Assembly: GCA_030698405.1 (NCBI GenBank)
Contig: JAUYMU010000112.1
Location: 1-64,000 of the forward strand
From: Bacteroidota bacterium
Lineage (GTDB): Bacteria > Bacteroidota > Bacteroidia > Bacteroidales > Prolixibacteraceae
Direction: 5' to 3'
DNA length: 64,000 nt
Below, piece by piece: positions 1 through 8,381 of the stretch (positions within the stretch are counted from its first letter, which is position 1; each line of letters starts with the position of its first letter). A program made the position numbers and the translations under genes. The notes beneath the pieces are model-generated. The model was not told the DNA's origin. It saw only the letters and a list, made by a program, of their open reading frames with translations, and made no database searches.

Positions 1-240
1 GCACCGGATTTAAACTGATAAAAAAAATCTGCGGCAATCTGCGTTTGAAAATCCGTGTTATCAGCGTTCCATTCTTTTTTTTCTTGCGTTCATTTGGTTT
101 TTATATTGTAAAGATACAATTGGCACGCGGATAACGCTGATGCTGCGCAACGCGGATTTAAACTGATAAAAAAAATCCGTTTTATCTGCGTTTGAAAATC
201 CGTGTCATCCGCGTTCCATTATGCCTGGAAACAACCCCTG
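1..240. repeat. Interspersed repeat, two direct copies downstream of hsdS
   Basis: Two near-identical blocks of about 69 bp lie at 5-73 and 153-220. Each runs from CGGATTTAAACTGATAAA to GCGTTCCATT, at a period of 148 bp. Between them, 122-160 holds a stretch reading GATGCTGCGCAACGCGGATT, which returns in inverted orientation in the repeats at 1422-1683. This word family (cgcggat, gcgttatccgcg) resembles intergenic repeats seen in many Bacteroidota genomes (general knowledge, not searched). The end of hsdS lies inside copy 2, so the last residues of HsdS (MERG, then stop) are encoded by repeat sequence. No gene is visible in 1-204. Confidence 0.8.
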
Positions 241-1434
241 CATCAACCCTTTTTTATGCGTTTTCAGCGCATCGAGTTTTTGGCTTTGTGCTGCAATCAA
301 CTCGTCGAGGGAAGAAAGACAATCGGCAATTTTTTGTTGTTCAGGAAGGTGCGGGATAAACAGATTCAACTTTGAAATATCATCTTTTGTAAAACCTTTA
401 ATAGCCATTCCTTGACTATATTTAAGAAGAGTTTTACTATGTGATTTCAGAATATAAGCTAAAAACATCAGATTGTCTATATCTGGAGTGAAGTTTGTAA
501 AATCTTGGCTTGTACACACAGGTTGCTTTGTAATTGCCAACTTACCAACGCCCACGCGGGAGACTATTAAGATACTGTTTTCAGGAACCAATTTTGTCGC
601 TGAATCTTTTAACGCTTCTTCAGTAATAAATCTGCTGATTTTTATTTGATGAATTGAATCTTCGAAAATGTCGGAACTAGAAACCCAAGGGATACTTCCT
701 TTCCAAAAAGAATCATTGGCTTTGCTTGGTGTTCCTCCTCCGGTAAATTCACCTAAATTTCCAAGTTGTTTCTCCTCCCACTCCCCATCATCCCGAAACT
801 CCGCAAACCTTAACTTCGGCACGCGTGCTGAGCCTGTAAAAGCATCATCTTCGGCGGGGAACAACTGCTGCATCAGGCCTTTTTTATGGACTTTAAGTGT
901 GTCAAGTTTTTGGCTTTGGGCAATAATTAACTCGTCAATGGAAGAAAGGCAGGTGGCGATTTTCTGCTGTTCTTTCTCTTTACCAGGAATTGAAATATCG
1001 ACCTTTTCTAGGTTTTCAACTGAAAGACCAGGTTGCGCTTGCCCTGTAGCGTACTGATTCAGATTTAAATTAATTAGCATATAAAAAAGCCAGTCAGTAT
1101 CCACATCTACTTTGGGCGTAACTACTACTGCATGTTCAGTTGCATGGAATTTGTCAGTTGCAAATGTTATATTCCCGCATAAAGCACCTTGGCGTCCAAT
1201 AAGAGAATATTTTCCTGTGTGAGTGTTTGACTTTGTATATCCTCGTAATCCATTGCCGCCATAACAAGGAAATAAATCGTCCTTTTTATTCTCACTTATT
1301 TCGGAAGCACTGACAAATTTGCCAGCATGCATTTGACAAACATTTTTTAGTTGCTTTTTCTTCCATGCCTCCGTATCCCGAAACTCAGGAAACCTCAACT
1401 TAGGCACTATCTTATTGATTGTTTGTTTATTCAT
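205..1434 (-). CDS. hsdS: Type I restriction-modification specificity subunit HsdS
   Basis: HsdS is the DNA-recognition subunit of a type I restriction-modification enzyme. The 409-residue protein has the classic two half-repeats. Each starts with a similar segment (KLRFPEFRD near residue 13, KLRFAEFRD near residue 208) followed by a target-recognition domain. Each ends in a conserved helical spacer (EQQKIATCLSSIDELI and EQQKIADCLSSLDELI, then THKKGLMQ). The two recognition domains differ, as expected for a bipartite target. The ATG at 1434 sits inside the 131-bp tandem repeat, and the stop sits inside the left-hand repeat. hsdR lies upstream on the same strand with a rhuM remnant between. 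No hsdM is visible, so it should lie left of position 1 or elsewhere. Family assignment is secure; the target sequence cannot be read. Confidence 0.95.
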   Translation of the reverse strand: MNKQTINKIVPKLRFPEFRDTEAWKKKQLKNVCQMHAGKFVSASEISENKKDDLFPCYGGNGLRGYTKSNTHTGKYSLIGRQGALCGNITFATDKFHATEHAVVVTPKVDVDTDWLFYMLINLNLNQYATGQAQPGLSVENLEKVDISIPGKEKEQQKIATCLSSIDELIIAQSQKLDTLKVHKKGLMQQLFPAEDDAFTGSARVPKLRFAEFRDDGEWEEKQLGNLGEFTGGGTPSKANDSFWKGSIPWVSSSDIFEDSIHQIKISRFITEEALKDSATKLVPENSILIVSRVGVGKLAITKQPVCTSQDFTNFTPDIDNLMFLAYILKSHSKTLLKYSQGMAIKGFTKDDISKLNLFIPHLPEQQKIADCLSSLDELIAAQSQKLDALKTHKKGLMQGLFPGIMERG

Positions 1435-1683
1435 CGTTTATTGTTGTAAAAATTGGTACGCTGATAACGCTGATTTTCAAGCGCTGATAATACGGATTTT
1501 TTAATCCGCGTAAATCCGCGTTGCGCAGCATCCGTGTTATCCGTGTCCCATCTTTGTTTATTCATCGTTTATTCTTGTAAAAATTGGTACGCGGATAACG
1601 CTGATTTTCAAGCGCTGATAATACGGATTTTTTAATCCGCGTAAATCCGCGTTGCGCAGCATCCGTGTTATCCGTGTTCTATC
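1422..1683. repeat. 131-bp tandem duplication covering the hsdS start region
   Basis: Two head-to-tail units, 1422-1552 and 1553-1683, are almost identical. Each begins TTTGTTTATTCATCGTTTAT and contains AATCCGCGTTGCGCAGCATC. A third, partial unit start (tttgtttgttcat) follows at 1684. The first unit contains the ATG and first codons of hsdS, so the duplication created extra decoy starts on the minus strand that read MNKQ and soon stop. The core is an inverted version of the repeat at 122-160, so hsdS lies between inverted repeats. Confidence 0.85.
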
Positions 1684-1891
1684 TTTGTTTGTTCATAGAA
1701 TTCGTAAGCATCAAATACTTGTCCGTCAAAAAACACACCTTGATTAGGGCATGCTTTCCAATGGTTTTAATATCTCTGCCAAACAAAACAGCCAACTGCT
1801 GACGATTCAACCAAACAGTTTCTTCCTCTATCCTTACCTCAATTCGTTCAGGTAGTTCGTTTGATTGATATAGCACTATTTCGTTCTTCAT
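1679..1891 (-). pseudogene. RhuM-family remnant with internal deletion and frameshift
   Basis: The frame opens like a RhuM-family protein: it starts MKNEIVLYQS and reaches LNRQQLAVLFGRDIKTIGKH by residue 47. RhuM genes commonly sit between type I restriction genes. A complete RhuM protein is roughly 300 residues or more, but this one stops after 70. After the GKH the original frame is lost. Reading one base over in 1690-1745 gives QGVFFDGQVFDAYEF, which is the later FFDGQVFDAY motif of the same family. So about 200 codons appear to be missing and the join is out of frame. The stop falls in the third partial copy of the tandem repeat, which suggests the repeat took part in the deletion (inference). 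Confidence 0.8.
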
Positions 1892-1915
1892 ATTGTGTTT
1901 TTTAATTCAACCACT

Positions 1916-4882
1916 TTATTCATACGCTGTTAATCCTGAAATTTCACGTCCCTGGGCTAATTTTTTTAATAGTGGAACCAGATCTTCCATCAAGGCCAGT
2001 TCCTTTTGTGTCCGGGCTTTCCAGCCCAACTCTAAGGGCGCCAGTAAATCGCTCAATTGTTCACCGTCGAAAATCATCCGGTTCATAATACCATCTACAA
2101 AGCGTTGCAGTGCAGCCGTTTCAATCCCGTATTTTTCGGCTGTTGCAGCCAGTTCTTTGGCCGATTTTTCAGCTTTAAATGTTTGGTAGCCTTCATGAAT
2201 TTCTGTTTCAGTTAAGCTTTTGCCAGTCTGTAAATTATTGATGTAGGCCACAATGTCGTCGCGTTCTTCCATCAGGTTTGCGCTTGAACTAAGCAGGTTA
2301 ATGAGCTGCTCGCGCGACATTTTTTGCTTCGATGGTTTGTTCTGGGTGTATTTGGCAATCAACCCCATAATATAGTCGTAATCGATCACCGACGAGGCAA
2401 AAAGTACAAATTCAAAATCCAGTTGTTGCACATCGGGCGGGGCATCGTTCCCCTCTTTGTCCTGCCTTGCTTTCAGGCGTTTGGCAGTTTCAAGGTACGA
2501 ACTTCGAAATGAACGCAATTGGTCTTCAGGCAATAGCAGTTCAATTTTGTCTTTGTGTCCTTCACTCAAATCGGTGTATTGGTCGAGCTGTGTTTTCAGC
2601 CTTTGCACTTCTTTAAACCGGTTGATAAATTCGATTCGGGCTGTATCGCCTTTCAGATTGTAAACTGCCTGAGGCTCACAAACCAAATCACTTTCGTGCA
2701 TGAAAATATTGAGGGCAGCCACCGCTTTTTCATAATTGGCAATCACCACAGGCGCCGGGTCAACCAACCATATTTCTTTGGCCCTGCTGGTATCTTCACC
2801 CGAAAACAAGGCGATTGCTTCGTCAACCGCGTCTTGTTGCTGCCTGAAATCGAGGATGTTGCCATAAGGTTTGGTGTCGTTCAAAATGCGGTTGGTGCGC
2901 GAAAAAGCCTGAATTAACCCGTGGTATTTGAGGTTCTTGTCCACATACATGGTATTCAGGTATTTGGAGTCGAAACCCGTGAGCAGCATATCCACTACAA
3001 TCATCAAATCAATTTTGTTGGCGTGCGCGTAGTCGGTATTGGTGTATTTCTGGTCTTTTATGCGTTGCTGCACATCCTGGTAATACAGGTCGAATTCGTT
3101 AATGCTGTGGTTGGTTTTGTACTGTTTGTTGTAACCGGCAATGATGGCTTTCAGCGCCTTTTTCTTTTCCTCGGGCGCCTGTTCGTTGTCGGCTTTTTCC
3201 TGTGGCAGGTCCTCCTGAATTTGCTGTACATCTTTGTTGCCTTCCGCAGGTGGAGAAAATACGCAGGCAATGTTTAACGGCTGGAAGCTCTCATTTTCTG
3301 ATTGTCGCCGGGCCTGAATGTCATTGAATAAATTGTAATATTCGATGGCGCTGTTAATGGAGGAGGTCGCCAGAACAGCATTAAAGCGGCGCGAATGAGT
3401 GGCCGCATCGTGTTTGGTCAGTATCGCTTCAGCCACTGCTTGCTGTGCGATGGCTTCACCGGGTTTGGGTATCGCTTTACCTTCGCCCTTGAAATAGTCG
3501 ATGTGAAAACGCAGCACATTTCGGTCTTCAATGGCGTGGGTAATGGTGTAAGCGTGTAATTGTTTCTGAAAGATGTCTTCGGTGGTTTTATACGATGCCT
3601 GCTGTCCCTCAATCATTTGGTAAGTGGCATTGTCGTCAAAAATAGGCGTGCCGGTAAATCCAAAGAGCTGCGCGTTGGGGAAGAACTCTTTAATCGCCTT
3701 GTGGTTTTCGCCAAACTGAGAGCGGTGGCATTCGTCGAAGATAAACACAACGCGCTTGTTGCTAAGCGGCTGCAACCGTTCCTTGTAGTTTTTCTTATAG
3801 GTAGGATCGAGCGCAATGCCCAGCTTTTGAATGGTAGTGACAATTACTTTGTCGGCATAATCATCGGACAACATTCGCCTGACCAGGGTTTCGGTATTGG
3901 TATTTTCCTCCACGCAACCTTCCTGAAATTTATTAAACTCTTCGCGGGTTTGACGGTCCAGGTCTTTACGGTCAACCACAAACAGGCATTTTTCAATGTC
4001 AGGATTGTCTTTTAGCAAGGTGGAAGCTTTGAACGAAGTCAGGGTTTTGCCGCTTCCTGTGGTATGCCAGATGTAACCATTGCCCCGGTTCTGGTGAATG
4101 CAGTCAACAATCGCTTTTACAGCATAAATCTGGTACGGGCGCATCACCAGCAATTTTTGTTCGCTGGCCACAAGTACCATGTAACGGCTGATCATTTCGC
4201 CCAGGGTGCATTTGGCCAGAAACTTTTCAGCAAAGTTGTCCAGATGGGTGATTTTCCGGTTGTCTTCGCTGGCTAACTGATAAATGGGTAAAAACTGTTC
4301 GTCGGCATTAAAGCTGAAATGCTGATTTTGGTTGTTTGCAAAGTAGTACGTATTGGCGCGGTTGCTGACGATGAAAAGTTGCATGAAACACAACAGCGTA
4401 TTGGCGTAACCGTTGCCGGGAACGTTTTTGTAATCGACGATTTGTTGCATGGCACGCCGCGGACTAACATCCAGCGCCTTAAGCTCAATTTGTACAACTG
4501 GCACGCCGTTAATCAGCAGAATTACATCGTAACGGTGGTGACTGTTATTCGTATTTATCCGCAACTGGTTGATGACTTCAAATTCGTTTTTGCACCAGTC
4601 TTTTATATTTACCAGTGTGTATTGTAGTGATGAGCCATCCTCGCGTTGAAAAGTATTTCGTTCGCGTAAGTTTTTGGAAGCGGTAAATACATCGGCGTTT
4701 ACAATCTCATCGCGCAAACGACTGAATTCCGAATCGGTTAAATTGACGCGGTTAAGCGCTTCGAATTTCTTTCGAAAGTTAAGTTCAAGTGTATCTCTGT
4801 CACGGATATCGGGTCGCCACGTGTATTTCAGATCGCTTAGCTTTCCGATCAGGCTTTCTTCTATTTGGTTTTCTTTGGTCAT
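1916..4882 (-). CDS. hsdR: Type I restriction enzyme R subunit (HsdR)
   Basis: This 988-residue protein is the DNA translocase and nuclease subunit of a type I restriction enzyme. The N-terminal nuclease core shows D119 and an ELK (E133, K135), the PD-(D/E)xK pattern. The SF2 helicase part follows with Walker A TTGSGKT at 274-280, DECH at 383-386, the motif GFTGTPIF, and later MLLTGFDSKYLNTMYVDK. Length is normal and no disruption is visible. It is the first gene of a minus-strand run hsdR - rhuM remnant - hsdS. Restriction would need a partner HsdM, which is not in the window. Confidence 0.96.
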   Translation of the reverse strand: MTKENQIEESLIGKLSDLKYTWRPDIRDRDTLELNFRKKFEALNRVNLTDSEFSRLRDEIVNADVFTASKNLRERNTFQREDGSSLQYTLVNIKDWCKNEFEVINQLRINTNNSHHRYDVILLINGVPVVQIELKALDVSPRRAMQQIVDYKNVPGNGYANTLLCFMQLFIVSNRANTYYFANNQNQHFSFNADEQFLPIYQLASEDNRKITHLDNFAEKFLAKCTLGEMISRYMVLVASEQKLLVMRPYQIYAVKAIVDCIHQNRGNGYIWHTTGSGKTLTSFKASTLLKDNPDIEKCLFVVDRKDLDRQTREEFNKFQEGCVEENTNTETLVRRMLSDDYADKVIVTTIQKLGIALDPTYKKNYKERLQPLSNKRVVFIFDECHRSQFGENHKAIKEFFPNAQLFGFTGTPIFDDNATYQMIEGQQASYKTTEDIFQKQLHAYTITHAIEDRNVLRFHIDYFKGEGKAIPKPGEAIAQQAVAEAILTKHDAATHSRRFNAVLATSSINSAIEYYNLFNDIQARRQSENESFQPLNIACVFSPPAEGNKDVQQIQEDLPQEKADNEQAPEEKKKALKAIIAGYNKQYKTNHSINEFDLYYQDVQQRIKDQKYTNTDYAHANKIDLMIVVDMLLTGFDSKYLNTMYVDKNLKYHGLIQAFSRTNRILNDTKPYGNILDFRQQQDAVDEAIALFSGEDTSRAKEIWLVDPAPVVIANYEKAVAALNIFMHESDLVCEPQAVYNLKGDTARIEFINRFKEVQRLKTQLDQYTDLSEGHKDKIELLLPEDQLRSFRSSYLETAKRLKARQDKEGNDAPPDVQQLDFEFVLFASSVIDYDYIMGLIAKYTQNKPSKQKMSREQLINLLSSSANLMEERDDIVAYINNLQTGKSLTETEIHEGYQTFKAEKSAKELAATAEKYGIETAALQRFVDGIMNRMIFDGEQLSDLLAPLELGWKARTQKELALMEDLVPLLKKLAQGREISGLTAYE

Positions 4883-4961
4883 TGGAAATTTCTGAGCCGA
4901 AATTTAGGCATATTTTATTGTTTGCCAAAGTTAATTATAGACGACCTGTTTATTATACCAA

Positions 4962-6359
4962 CTACTCCCCTTTAGAATATTTTCTTTTCAGGAAGAAATA
5001 AACCGGTATTCCTGAAAGAATAAGAATCAGTCCTAAGGCAGCTTCGCGTGGCCGTGCAACAACCGTATTAAAAATCAATCCGATACAAAAGAGTATAAAA
5101 ATAGCCGGAACAAACGGGTATCCCCATACTTTGTATGGCCGGTGCGCATCGGGCATTTTGCGTCGCAGGATAAATACGCCCAGAGTGGTAGCGCCGTAGA
5201 AGATAAAAACGGCAAAAATTACCATGTCGGTCAGCTGATCGAATGTCCCCGACAGCACCAGTACCGAAGCCCATAATCCCTGCCACAAAAGCGAATTGGA
5301 GGGCACATTAAATTTGTTCAGTTTTTTGATTCCCGAAAAGAAAAGTCCATTGCGGGCCATCGCATAATATGGACGCGAACCCGTAAGGATGCTGGCATTG
5401 GTGCATCCCAGTGTGGTCAGCAAAATCAGCAGTGAAATGAACAAAACCCCTCCGGTTCCCCAGAAACTTCTGACAGCCTCTACCGCAGCAATCTGATTGC
5501 CCGCTTCGTGAACCTGAACCAATTGAGGAATGGATAAAAGAGAAAGATACGTCACATTCACCAACAGATAAACGGCGATTACCACAAAAACACCCATCAC
5601 AATTCCCTTCGGGATATTTCGGGTAGCATCTTTGATCTCTCCACCGATAAAACCAACAGAAACCCATCCCTGATAAGCCCAGAAAGCAGCAAGCATTGCA
5701 GTAAAAAAGGAAGAAAATGTAACGGTTCCGCTGATAAGATCGCGGCTATCCATGAAATTGGCAGGCGTGGCAACCGTACTGCTTAGTCCAAATACAATAA
5801 TCAAAAGAAGTCCTGCACATACCATTAAGAGTATGGCTTTGCTCACCCCTGCCCCACTCTTTAATCCTGAAATATTGAGAATTGTTAATATCAGAATCAG
5901 CAGTATGGCTACGAGCTTAACGCCAAAATCCTGAAAAGGAAAGAAAACGCCTCCTATGGAAAGATGTTGCAGCGATGAAAATACTTCAGGAATTGAAATG
6001 ATACTATTCAGCGACTGTGCAAACACATAGGCCAGTGAAGAAATGGTCGCGGTTTGAATAATGGTGAACAGCGACCAGCCATATAAAAAGGCAAAGAAAC
6101 GGTTGTAAATTTTTTTCAGATAAACATATTCGCCTCCCGTATCGGCCAGTAATCCGGCAACTTCGGCATTGCTCAGGGCGCCGAAGAGGGTGATAATTCC
6201 TCCGACAATCCATGCCGCCAGTATCCACGACGATGACTGAAGTTCAGCAGCCATCGGAGCAATTTTCTTATACACTCCTGAACCAATGATATTTGCGACT
6301 ACAAATATGATCACATATCCCAATCCGAGCGTCTTTACCAAATTTCGTTGATTACCCAT
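4962..6359 (-). CDS. APC-family amino acid permease
   Basis: A polytopic inner-membrane protein of 465 residues with about twelve hydrophobic segments. The first helix carries the GSGVYK signature typical of APC-superfamily amino acid/polyamine transporters (IIGSGVYKKIAPM). It also has GGEYVYL after helix 2 and SRPYYAMARNGLFF in the middle cytoplasmic loop. The substrate cannot be read. A paralog of similar length and the same loop motifs is encoded at 30439-31794. It stands alone, 79 bp downstream of the divergent or unlinked hsdR start, and is divergently oriented from the ECF sigma gene across a 245-bp gap. Confidence 0.9.
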   Translation of the reverse strand: MGNQRNLVKTLGLGYVIIFVVANIIGSGVYKKIAPMAAELQSSSWILAAWIVGGIITLFGALSNAEVAGLLADTGGEYVYLKKIYNRFFAFLYGWSLFTIIQTATISSLAYVFAQSLNSIISIPEVFSSLQHLSIGGVFFPFQDFGVKLVAILLILILTILNISGLKSGAGVSKAILLMVCAGLLLIIVFGLSSTVATPANFMDSRDLISGTVTFSSFFTAMLAAFWAYQGWVSVGFIGGEIKDATRNIPKGIVMGVFVVIAVYLLVNVTYLSLLSIPQLVQVHEAGNQIAAVEAVRSFWGTGGVLFISLLILLTTLGCTNASILTGSRPYYAMARNGLFFSGIKKLNKFNVPSNSLLWQGLWASVLVLSGTFDQLTDMVIFAVFIFYGATTLGVFILRRKMPDAHRPYKVWGYPFVPAIFILFCIGLIFNTVVARPREAALGLILILSGIPVYFFLKRKYSKGE

Positions 6360-6591
6360 ATAGCGTTTGAAAATGAATAAGGATTCGAAATTAAGAAATT
6401 AGTTAGATTTTGGATGATTATTTACTTTACTGCCAACGCTAATTTCCCGGCAGCAACAAACTGTTTCAGGAAATTGGAATAAGTCGATTCAAAAAAAAAG
6501 TTTGTTGCTAAAGACTTATTTCAAAACCAATAAATTGCCTGAACTCATTTTCACTTTTGGCAAAGTAGATACCGAATAGAAAACATTTTTC

Positions 6592-6599
6592 TAACTTTG
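6592..6599 (+). promoter_or_regulatory. Possible -7 promoter element of the ECF sigma gene
   Basis: TAACTTTG matches the Bacteroidota -7 consensus TAnnTTTG. No good -33 TTTG lies 19-21 bp upstream; the nearest is at 6556, 32 bp away. If used, transcription would begin at or next to the ATG at 6605, giving a nearly leaderless mRNA. Weak evidence. Confidence 0.3.
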
Positions 6600-6604
6600 C
6601 TGTC

Positions 6605-7189
6605 ATGCAAAGCATTCAGGGAATAGATGAGAAAGATCTGATTGTCCGGCTTAAAAACGGCGATCAAACAGCATTTGAGTTGTTGTTCCATTTTTATTAC
6701 CCCGGATTGGTGATGTATGCCATACAATTTACCACCGACCGGATGGAAGCCGAAGAAATTGTACAGGATTTTTTCGTGCGTTTCTGGCAAAGACATCAGC
6801 AAATTGTTCCATCTGACTCGCTAAAAAGTTACCTGTTTTTATCTGTAAAAAATGGCAGCCTGAACTTTTTGAAACACAAAAAGATCGAAGAAAAGTACAT
6901 CAGGTCGATGACCGAGCTTTCCAACAATCATTTGGTTTACGATCCTGATTTGTATATTGCCTCTGAACTTCAGGAAAAAATTAAAAAATCAATTGACCTT
7001 CTCCCTGAAAAATGCCGGGAAATTTTTATCATGAGCCGTATGCGCGGCCTGAAAAACGAAGAGATCGCTGCCGAATTAAATCTTTCCAAACGAACTGTCG
7101 AAACCCAGATCAGCAAAGCGCTGAAAGTACTGAGGGTTGAATTGAAAGACTATGTTGGTTTACTGGTTCTACTCGGAATCTATCAATAG
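6605..7189 (+). CDS. ECF-type RNA polymerase sigma-70 factor
   Basis: This 194-residue protein is an extracytoplasmic-function sigma factor. Region 2 lies at about residues 25-90 (AEEIVQDFFVRFWQRH) and region 4 at about 130-185 (LPEKCREIFIMSRMRGLKNEEIAAEL followed by a helix-turn-helix). It is of the Bacteroidota type that pairs with a FecR anti-sigma factor, and the fecR gene follows 93 bp downstream. In such systems the outer-membrane SusC-like receptor signals through FecR to release the sigma factor, which then activates its own susCD-like operon. The same gene order (sigma, fecR, susC, susD) is present here, so this is the likely regulator of the polysaccharide region. Confidence 0.94.
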   Translation: MQSIQGIDEKDLIVRLKNGDQTAFELLFHFYYPGLVMYAIQFTTDRMEAEEIVQDFFVRFWQRHQQIVPSDSLKSYLFLSVKNGSLNFLKHKKIEEKYIRSMTELSNNHLVYDPDLYIASELQEKIKKSIDLLPEKCREIFIMSRMRGLKNEEIAAELNLSKRTVETQISKALKVLRVELKDYVGLLVLLGIYQ

Positions 7190-7282
7190 TTTATTTTCAG
7201 TAAAAATCAGTTTTCGGATACGTGTGAAATCTGTTTCAGTTGTTTTAGTTGAAAACAGTTTAATACCATTCGTGAAATTGAA

Positions 7283-8260
7283 ATGACAAATAACTTCAAC
7301 ATACAACAAAAATTAAATGATCTGATTAAAGATCGGGTCGCTCAGGAGCCTGAGGAACAGATTCTCGAAGCGGTTCGTATTATTTCAGAAATTGAAAATA
7401 TTGACAGTAAAATTGCATTTACAAAGGTGCAAGGCCAAATACAAAATGGAAAAAAAACAATTTCTTTACTGAATACACTCAGCCGGATTGCTGCAATACT
7501 TTTCATTCCGTTGCTGCTTGCCTCTGCCTGGCTCTTTTTCAATCCACAAAAAACATCGCCTTCTCAGTTTGCCATTCAGGAAATAACCAGTCCTCCCGGA
7601 ATTCGTTCACAGGTGGTTTTGCCCGACGGATCAAAAGTATGGCTGAACGCGGAGAGTACCATTAAGTTTTCAATCCCCTTTCAGGAAGAAAGCAGGGATA
7701 TTGATTTGCAGGGCGAGGCTTTTTTTGATGTAGCCAAAAATCCCGAACAACCTTTTATCGTTCAATCTGGCAACGTGAAAGTGAAAGTTTTGGGCACACG
7801 ATTCAATTACAAGGCTTTTGCTGAAGATAAAAATATTGAAGTGGTGCTGGAAGAAGGTCAGGTTGCATTGAGCTTGAAGCGAAATTCCGGGACACAGGAA
7901 GCGATAATGCATCCGGGCGACCGTGCAGTAATTGAGAAAGAAAGCGGTAAAGCGACCATTGGAAACGAAAATATCAACAAATACATTGCCTGGCATTCAG
8001 GAAAACTGGTTTTCGACAATACCCCGATGAATCAGGTTGCTCAGTTACTTGAAAGATGGTATGGGATTGAAGTGACAGTTCAGGATCCGGAAATCATGAA
8101 TTACCGGTTTACCACCACTTTCGACAATGAATCACTTTTCCAGGTCATCGAATTACTTGGATTATCATCACCAATCCGGATCGAATACATTCCGGCATCA
8201 ATTGGAAAAAGTAATCAGGCGCAAACGAAATCAAAAGTTCTAATCAGTAAAAAAAAATAA
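7283..8260 (+). CDS. FecR-family anti-sigma factor
   Basis: This 325-residue inner-membrane protein has a short cytoplasmic N-terminal part that should bind the sigma factor, and one membrane segment at about 65-85 (LSRIAAILFIPLLLASAWLFF). The periplasmic FecR domain lies at about 105-205 (ITSPPGIRSQVVLPDGSKVWLNAES, GEAFFDV). A C-terminal DUF4974-like domain ends near residue 305 (LVFDNTPMNQVAQLLERWYG). It would hold the upstream sigma factor inactive until the N-terminal STN domain of the SusC homolog next door contacts it. An 11-bp hairpin separates it from susC. Confidence 0.94.
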   Translation: MTNNFNIQQKLNDLIKDRVAQEPEEQILEAVRIISEIENIDSKIAFTKVQGQIQNGKKTISLLNTLSRIAAILFIPLLLASAWLFFNPQKTSPSQFAIQEITSPPGIRSQVVLPDGSKVWLNAESTIKFSIPFQEESRDIDLQGEAFFDVAKNPEQPFIVQSGNVKVKVLGTRFNYKAFAEDKNIEVVLEEGQVALSLKRNSGTQEAIMHPGDRAVIEKESGKATIGNENINKYIAWHSGKLVFDNTPMNQVAQLLERWYGIEVTVQDPEIMNYRFTTTFDNESLFQVIELLGLSSPIRIEYIPASIGKSNQAQTKSKVLISKKK

Positions 8261-8297
8261 ATCAAATGGCAATCCAAAAGTAATTCTCTAATACGAA

Positions 8298-8325
8298 GAG
8301 AGGAAGTGCGCCAACACTTCCTCTC
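8298..8325 (+). terminator. Hairpin between fecR and susC (partial terminator or processing site)
   Basis: A perfect 11-bp stem, GAGAGGAAGTG paired with CACTTCCTCTC, has a 6-base loop. There is no T-run after it, so it is not a standard intrinsic terminator. It could reduce read-through from the regulatory pair or stabilise the 5' end of susC mRNA (inference). Confidence 0.5.
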
Positions 8326-8381
8326 GGGTTACCCTTAATGGGCAGATAAATAAATGTTACTAAATTTAATCATTCAAATCT

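Noticed and set aside
1422-1683. Possible CRISPR-like array from repeated units
   Set aside because: There are only two units of 131 bp without unique spacers, and the word is an interspersed repeat also found at 1-230.
3560-4015. Plus-strand open frame of 151 codons inside hsdR
   Set aside because: It is antisense to the helicase core of hsdR, with no motif, and its composition mirrors the coding strand.
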